Shown: positions 58,652-64,000 of the stretch, piece after piece
Position numbering within the stretch: the first letter of the stretch is position 1
Layout: every line of letters starts with the position of its first letter
Assembly (NCBI RefSeq): GCF_002575655.3
Contig: NC_053039.3
Coordinates: forward strand, 220,615,622 to 220,679,621
DNA length: 64,000 bases
Reading direction: 5' to 3'
Source: Aegilops tauschii subsp. strangulata
Lineage: Eukaryota > Streptophyta > Magnoliopsida > Poales > Poaceae
Translations under genes and position numbers: made by a program
The notes under the pieces: model-generated
Database searches by the model: none
Told to the model about the DNA's origin: nothing
The model's input: the letters and a program-made list of their open reading frames with translations, nothing else

Positions 58652-60238
58652 ATGGCGCCGAACCGAACGGAGAAACGGAAGAAGCCCCTATCCTCAGCCA
58701 GCCCGCCTCCGGCCATCGAGCCCGCCGTCGGCCGATCGCGGGTGCTCAATCGGGAGGCCATGGACAAGGTCCGCCCTGCGCTCGCCACCAGCTTCAATGA
58801 ATGGAGAGGGACGGTGGCCTGGCCTGTGTCCCGAGCTTCTGACGATAGAACAGCCACTGAGGTCCAATTCTTCATCGACGCCCTGGGGGCCGGCCTGGTC
58901 CCTCCTTTCTCCGCCTTCTTCAACGCCGTGCTTTCCCATTACCAGATCCACTCCACCTAGATCCCCAATCTGTCGCTCTTCTTGCCGTCTTTGCCTTCGT
59001 CCGCGAGGCCATGGTGGGCATCGCCCCCTCGGTGGCCCTTCTGCGCCATTTCTTCTTGCTGCACCTGACCGACCCCCGGCAATGCTCGGGGTGCCTGAGC
59101 TTCTAGGCCGTGGCGGTGACGGCCGGCTCGGGGATTGACTCTAAACTCCCGCCGTCTGCGAGCGGGTTCCGGACGCGGTGGGTGTATGTGGACGTCGGAG
59201 TGCTCAACCCCTTGCTCTTGCATCCGTCGGCGCCCGCCGTCCCCAGCTCTGGCTGGGGCCACGAGAAGCTTGCGAGCCCCCGCCTCGCCTTCGTCTGGCT
59301 CCGGTTGAAGAGGCTGAAAGATCTTGGTTTGACTGCGCCCATGGTGATGAAGGAGTTCCTCCGACGCCGCGTCGCCCCATTCCAGCACCATTCCCAGCCG
59401 ATGAGGGCCCTGTCCGTCGGCCAGGATCGCATGAGGCTTCAGGAGTCGGAGCTTCCACTCGAGGCGCGAAGAACGGTGCTCGAGGTCCTGACGGGCGACC
59501 CCTCGCCAGCCGATATGCCACTGGAGGACTGTCTCTTGTACTGCTGCTCAAACAGGGCGAAGTTCGTGGGGCAGATTCCCCCCTTTGACGAACGGGGGCT
59601 GCGTCCTGTCGGCCTTGAGGGGCCCCGTGAGAACCCCGTCACCGTGGTTCCCCTCCTTGTCGCCGGCGCCGAACTTGCCCCAAGAGTGGGGCAAGCACCA
59701 CTGGAGGCCGAAGGCACGGGTGCCGAGGTGTCGACGCCGCCCGTGGCTCCTGAGGCGCCATCTCCGGGAGCCCGTGACTCTCGCCCTGGGTGGCAGTTGA
59801 GGGGGCTACGGAATCCGCTGCTCCTGAGGCCGAAGCTCCCGAGGCCTCAGCAGGTCATCGCGAGGCGGAGCCCGATGGCTCTCCCCAGCTTGGCGCTCCT
59901 GAGGCCGTCTCCTCGGGCACTTCACCAGTCGCGCCCTGCGCTGGTCGCCACGTCCAACGCTTCGGCCGGCTCTGTGTGGACTTCGATGCGCTCCGCAAGA
60001 AGAAGGGGTCCCCAAGCTGCAGCAGTGGTGCCTTCCGGCCGTCGAAACAGAGGAAGTACATTGCCATAGATGAGTAAGTACCTTATCTTTGTAATTCCTC
60101 GAGTTCTGCTTCCCTTCCTGACGGTGGATCTTCAGGATCCCTTCTGCTAAGGTCGTGAAGCCTCCCGAGAAGCAACCTCCTCCTACTTCGAATCTTTCGC
60201 TGGCCTTGAGCGTCCCAAGCTAGCATGCCCCCGGCGCG
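58652..60238 (+). pseudogene. N1 gene, N-terminal part: Transposase_28-like (putative gypsy-type transposon) protein, broken
   Basis: ATG at 58652 starts MAPNRTEKRKKPLSSASPPP. After a frameshift near 58950 the conserved part follows: SVALLRHFFLLHLTDPRQCS, a TAG at 59104-59106, then RWVYVDVG, GWGHEKLASPRLAFVWLRL, EFLRRRVAPFQHHSQPM and VLTGDPSPADMP to GLRPVGLEGPRENPV. This pattern is the plant 'putative gypsy type transposon' domain, a gag-like protein of unknown function. Another frame change near 59790 leads to KKKGSPSCSSGAFRPSKQRK and a probable 62-bp intron at 60074-60135 (GTAAGT to TTCAG). The next exon stops at about 60222. Confidence 0.7.
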
Positions 60239-60479
60239 AGGTCGGCCGCAGAGGCAGACACGCTAGCTTGGTGCCTCGAGCCCGCGCTCGTGCCGTCTCT
60301 TCTTCGTGGCCTCGCTGGGGGTGCGACGAGCGTGCCAAGGGCTCCTCCTCTAGTTGTGGATGGCGGCTAGATGGCTTCGGTCTTGGTTTCTTCTTTGAGT
60401 AGCGAGCCTCAACTCAACCGGGCTCCCGCCAAAGCCCAGTCGGTGACCGGGGGGGCGCCAGCCCCTAGCCCCCTGCTGA

Positions 60480-61806
60480 AAGGGGCGAGCCGCTTCGGAT
60501 CCCGTCGGCGACCCCCGCTGTGGAGGACGGAATCGGCCGCGCGCTCAAGTTTGCGCACGAACGGAGTATCGTCCGCCACGAGCTCTTTCAGGAGGCAATG
60601 GGCGCGATGAGCCGGCTCAGCGGAGAACTCATGGATGTAGACGCACGCCTCGAGGCCGAGGGTCTTCGGCTGATGGAGGAGCGGCATAAACTGAAGGTGG
60701 CTATCAACCTCGGGCGCCACCAGCGCGAGCTTGATAATGCGAAGGCCGAGGCGTCTCTTGCGACCTCGCGTGAGGCCTGCGCTCGAGCCTTGGAAGAAGC
60801 CAGGGAAGCTGATCGTCGCCGCGAAATCGCAAAGAAACGCGCGTGGGAGCTCCAAGCCTGAAGCGCCTCCTTGGAGCAGCAAGTGGAGGCGCGCAAAGCC
60901 GCCCTAGCGTCGATGAAGGGGACGCCTGCCGAGGAGGAAGAGACCCTGAAGCGTGAGGAAGCGCTGGCGCTGGAAGCCACGGAGCGCAGCCTTGAGCTTG
61001 AGCGGTTGGAGACAAGGGAGCGCCAAGTCGCCCAAGCGGAGGATGCTGTCGGTGCGCGCGAGGCCAAGGCCCAGGAGGAGGTCGATCGCCGGGTGGCCGA
61101 GGCTCGCACGAATCTTGTGGGCAGGTACGACCTGAAGCTGAAGCTCGTGGAAGCGCAAGCTATGGGCAGGACTACTGCCCTCAAGTCAGGGTTGGCTGAG
61201 GCAGGACAGCACGAGAAAGCCGCCACAGCCGCCCTGGTCTCGGTGCAAGCTGAGCTGGCTTCCGCCCGTGCCGAGCTGCTTTCTCTTCAGCAGCGGGTCG
61301 CCAGCGCCGAGTCCTTCGTGCAACAGAGCAGGGAGGAAGCGCTCCGGCGGCAGACGCTGGAGCGTGTGCATGCCCCCATGCTCCAAAGCCTCAGGAACAG
61401 AGCCAATGCGGCGTTGGGCACCATCTGCGACGAAGATGCCCCTCATCCCCACTCGAACGATTACGCCAGCCACCTCCTTTTCTTCACCGATGTGGTGACA
61501 CGCTTGGAGAATCGATCCGAGATGCCTCGCGAGCTTGTTGAAGAGAGGAGTCGTGGCCTGCTCAGGCGCGCGTTCTCCCGCGTCCTCAGCCACCTCTAGA
61601 ACACCTACCCCAACTTCAATTTTGACGCCGCCATTGCCCCCGTGCCCGAGGCCATCCAGGGTGACCTGGCACGCTGGGTAGAAGACAATGTGGATGCTCT
61701 AGTCAGGGCCTTCACCTCCGAGGACGACGCGGTGGTGGTCGCTGCGGATGAAGGCGACATGGTCGACGATGGTGAGGGCGGCACCGACAATGGCGACGGT
61801 GACTGA
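60480..61806 (+). pseudogene. N1 gene, C-terminal part: long coiled coil, cut by G3
   Basis: In the frame of 60520, VEDGIGRALKFAHERSIVRH begins about 340 residues of Ala/Glu/Arg-rich coiled coil (for example RLETRERQVAQAEDAVGARE). A conserved C-terminal region follows (VHAPMLQSLRNRANAALGTI, then RWVEDNVDALVRAF). In-frame stops lie at 60859-60861 (TGA) and 61597-61599 (TAG). The final TGA at 61804-61806 is the first three bases of the G3 LTR, so the natural end is beyond the insertion. The coiled coil suggests self-assembly; this is inference. Confidence 0.7.
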
Positions 61807-63209
61807 TACGTCTCCGTCGTATCTACTTTTCCAAACACTTTTGCCCTTGTTTTGGACTCTAACTTGCATGATTTGAATGGAACTAACCTGGACTGACGCT
61901 GTTTTCAGCAGAATTGCCATGGTGTTATCTTTGTGCAGAAACAAAAGTTCTCGGAATGACCTGAAACTTCACGGAGATTATTTTTGGAAATAATAAAAAA
62001 TACTGGCGAAAGAATGAAGGCCAGGGGGCCCACACCCTGTCCACGAGGGTGGGAGGCGCGCCTGCCCCCCTGGGCGCGCCCCCCTGCCTCGTGGGCCCCC
62101 TGGTGCTCCACCGACCTCAACTCCAACTCTATATATTCGTGTTCAGGGAGAAAAAAATCAGAGAGAAAGATTCATCGCGTTTTACGATACGGAGAAGCCG
62201 ACAGGCCCTAATCTCTCTCGGGGGGGCTGATTTGGAGTCTGTTCGGGGCTCCGGAGAGGGGAATCTGTCGCCGTCGTCATCATCAACCATCCTCCATCAC
62301 CAATTTCATGATGCTCACCGCCGTGCGTGAGTAATTCCATCGTAGGCTTCCTGGACGGTGATGGGTTGGATGAGATTTATCATGTAATCGAGTTAGTTTT
62401 GTTAGGGTTTGATCCCTAGTATCCACTATGTTCTGAGATTGATGTTGCTATGACTTTGCTATGCTTAATGCTTGTCACTAGGGCCCGAGTGCCATGATTC
62501 CAGATCTGAACCTATTATGTTTTCATGAATATATGTGAGTTCTTGATCCTATCTTGCAAGTCAATAGTCACCTACTATGTGTTATGATCCGGCAACCCCA
62601 AAGTGACAATAATCGGGACCACTCCCGGTGATGACCGTAGTTTGAGGAGTTCATGTATTCACTATGTGTTAATGCTTTGGTCCGGTACTCTATTAAAAGG
62701 AGGCCTTAATATCCCTTAGTTTCCATTAGGACCCCGCTGCCACGGGAGGGTAGGACAAAAGATGTCATGCAAGTTCTTTTCCATAAGCATGTATGACAAT
62801 ATTCGGAATACATACCTACATTACATTGATGAATTGGAGCTAGTTCTGTGTCACCCTGTGTTATAATTGTTACATGAATAATCGTATCTGGCATAATTCC
62901 CCATCATCGATCCAATGCCTACGAGCTTTTCACATATTGTTCTTCGCTTCTTTACTTTTCCGTTGCCACTGTTACAATCACTACAAAACCCAAAAATATT
63001 ACTTTTGATACCGTTACCGTTACTTCCATACTACTTTGCTACTAAATACTTTGCTGCAGATATTAAGTTATCCGGGTGTGGTTGAATTAACAACTCAACT
63101 GCTAATACTTGAGAATATTCTTTGGCTCCCCTTGTGTCGAATCAATAAATTTGGGTTGAATACTTTACCCTCGAAAATGGTTGTGATCCCCTATACTTGT
63201 GGGTTATCA
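61804..63209 (+). repeat. G3 5' LTR
   Basis: 1406 bp. It has a TATATATT promoter-like box near 62129 after a GC-rich GGGCGCGCC-containing hairpin region (about 62025-62110), comparable to the module in the G1 LTRs. Confidence 0.92.
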
Positions 63210-63220
63210 AGACTATTTTC

Positions 63221-63238
63221 TGGCGCCGTTGCTAGGAA
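63221..63238 (+). other. G3 primer-binding site
   Basis: TGGCGCCGTTGCTAGGAA follows the LTR after 11 bases. The first 12 bases match the plant tRNA-Asp complement; the rest is diverged. Confidence 0.8.
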
Positions 63239-63287
63239 GCATAGCTCTATTCTTTGAGTCACTTGGGATTTATATCTACTGGTCACT

Positions 63288-64000
63288 ATGAAGAACTTGA
63301 AAGACGAAAAAACCAAGATTTGTCACTCAACTACGAGGGGAGGTAAGGAACTGCCATCTAGCTCTGCACTTGATTCACCTTCTGTTTTGAGTAAGCTTGC
63401 GACACCTAAACCTGCTTCTGCTATTAATTCTGATATGTCGCATGTTATTGATGATGCCACTTCTGCTATGCATGATACTTATGATGAAACTACTTCTATG
63501 CTTGATACTACTGTCCCACTTGGTGAATTTCTTGATGAACAACTTGCTAGGGCTAGAGAGAATGAAATTATTGAAACTGGTAATATTGATGAAAGTGATG
63601 ATGAAGATTCTCCCCCTAGATATGAATTGCCTGTTGTGCCTGAGGGTTATGTTATGGATGAAGAAACTGCTAGAGACTTTCTTGCTTGCAATGATAGAAG
63701 TGATCTTAAGAAATTATTAGTTAAGCTGAAACAAAAAGCTCTGAATGCTAGAATGAAATATGATCCTGCTTATGCTACTTCACCTATCTTTGTTACTGAT
63801 AAGGATTATGAATTATCCATTGATCCTGATATAATTACTTTGGTTGAATCTGATCCTTTTTATGGCTATGAATCTGTAACTGTTGTGGCACATCTTACTA
63901 AATTAAATGATATAGCCACCCTGTTCACTAATGATGAGAAAACTCGCTACTATTATATCCTTAAAATATTTCCGTTCTCATTAAAGGGTGATGCTAAGAT
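63288..64000 (+). CDS. G3 gag N-terminal region, open to the window edge
   Basis: ATG at 63288 (MKNLKDEKTKICHSTTRGGK) opens at least 237 codons without a stop, longer than any frame in the G1 gag. The protein is acidic and Ser/Thr-rich, with PPRYELPVVPEGYVMDEETA, a charged stretch with LKKLLVKLKQKALNARMKY, and at the edge EKTRYYYILKIFPFSLKGDA, the start of a retrotransposon gag core (compare FPLSLK in the G1 gag). The ATG is the first after the primer site with this frame. Gag would form the particle that packages element RNA. Whether the gene is intact cannot be judged from this part. Confidence 0.8.
   Translation, partial: MKNLKDEKTKICHSTTRGGKELPSSSALDSPSVLSKLATPKPASAINSDMSHVIDDATSAMHDTYDETTSMLDTTVPLGEFLDEQLARARENEIIETGNIDESDDEDSPPRYELPVVPEGYVMDEETARDFLACNDRSDLKKLLVKLKQKALNARMKYDPAYATSPIFVTDKDYELSIDPDIITLVESDPFYGYESVTVVAHLTKLNDIATLFTNDEKTRYYYILKIFPFSLKGDAK

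Larger units (their letters stand above)
57402..61803 (+). mobile_element. N1: non-autonomous LTR-type element with a Transposase_28-like gene (boundaries uncertain)
   Basis: The GTTCGGGCCACC and GTGTAATACCCTACTC phrases, repeated in tandem, are familiar from LTRs of Triticeae elements whose only gene resembles the 'putative gypsy type transposon' family. The start is a guess at TGCGCACGAAG (57402). The 3' end is cut by G3 at 61804 inside the gene. No reverse transcriptase or integrase is visible, so it would depend on other elements. Confidence 0.55.
61804..64000 (+). mobile_element. G3: Gypsy retrotransposon, 5' part, running off the right edge
   Basis: 5' LTR, tRNA-Asp-type primer site and a long open gag frame, all plus strand. 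LTR ends TGATACGTCTCC...GGGTTATCA. Related to G1 but a different family or subfamily. The left target bases are GTGAC (61799-61803); the partner is outside the window. Confidence 0.92.

Overview
The window is intergenic DNA from a large-genome grass, almost certainly a wheat-tribe (Triticeae) species. The evidence is an Angela/WIS/BARE-1-type Copia element, Gypsy elements with LTRs opening TGATACGTC and a tRNA-Asp-type primer site, a CACTA element with TTTGCCGTCTGC subterminal palindromes, and transposons nested within transposons. I find no intact host gene. Names used here: T1 (CACTA), G1 (host Gypsy), S1 (solo Copia LTR), C1 (tandem decayed Copia), L1 (long-LTR non-coding retroelement), A1 (Angela-type Copia), G2 (Gypsy fragment), N1 (non-autonomous element with a Transposase_28-like gene), G3 (Gypsy at the right edge). 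Family names beyond superfamily are recognition from memory, not a database result.

Layout. 1-5300: 3' part of T1, with a broken TNP2 transposase gene, a second small gene (coiled coil plus membrane segment), AT-rich and GAA/TTC repeats, and a palindrome-rich 3' end closing at a CACTA terminus. 5301-6853: non-TE sequence with a GC-rich, gene-like stretch. 6859-55879: G1, minus strand, flanked by the 5-bp duplication CATGA and spread over 49 kb by later insertions. Inside G1 lie S1 (8503-10210, duplication ATAAC), C1 (14098-49068, plus strand) and G2 (49069-52127, minus strand). C1 is a tandem LTR-internal-LTR-internal-LTR array. Its first internal region carries L1 (18850-30353, duplication GTAAT) and its third LTR carries A1 (39992-48703, minus strand, duplication TGTTG). 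55885-57400: non-TE sequence with exon-like pieces on both strands. 57402-61803: N1. 61804-64000: G3, entering the window with its 5' LTR, primer site and an open gag reading frame that runs off the edge.

Relative ages follow from nesting: G1 is oldest in its stack; S1, C1 and G2 entered it; L1 and A1 entered C1. One deletion with its scar at 49068/49069 would explain three separate truncations: the end of C1's third LTR, the body of G2, and the missing central reverse transcriptase of G1.

No element in view has a complete uninterrupted gag-pol. A1 is closest to intact, with a few stops and frameshifts. The most notable items are the tandem C1 array, whose two internal regions are the same length and share the same inactivating changes; the deletion scar; L1 with its repeated CCGGAG motif; G1's downstream accessory ORF; and the gene-like sequence that G1 split.
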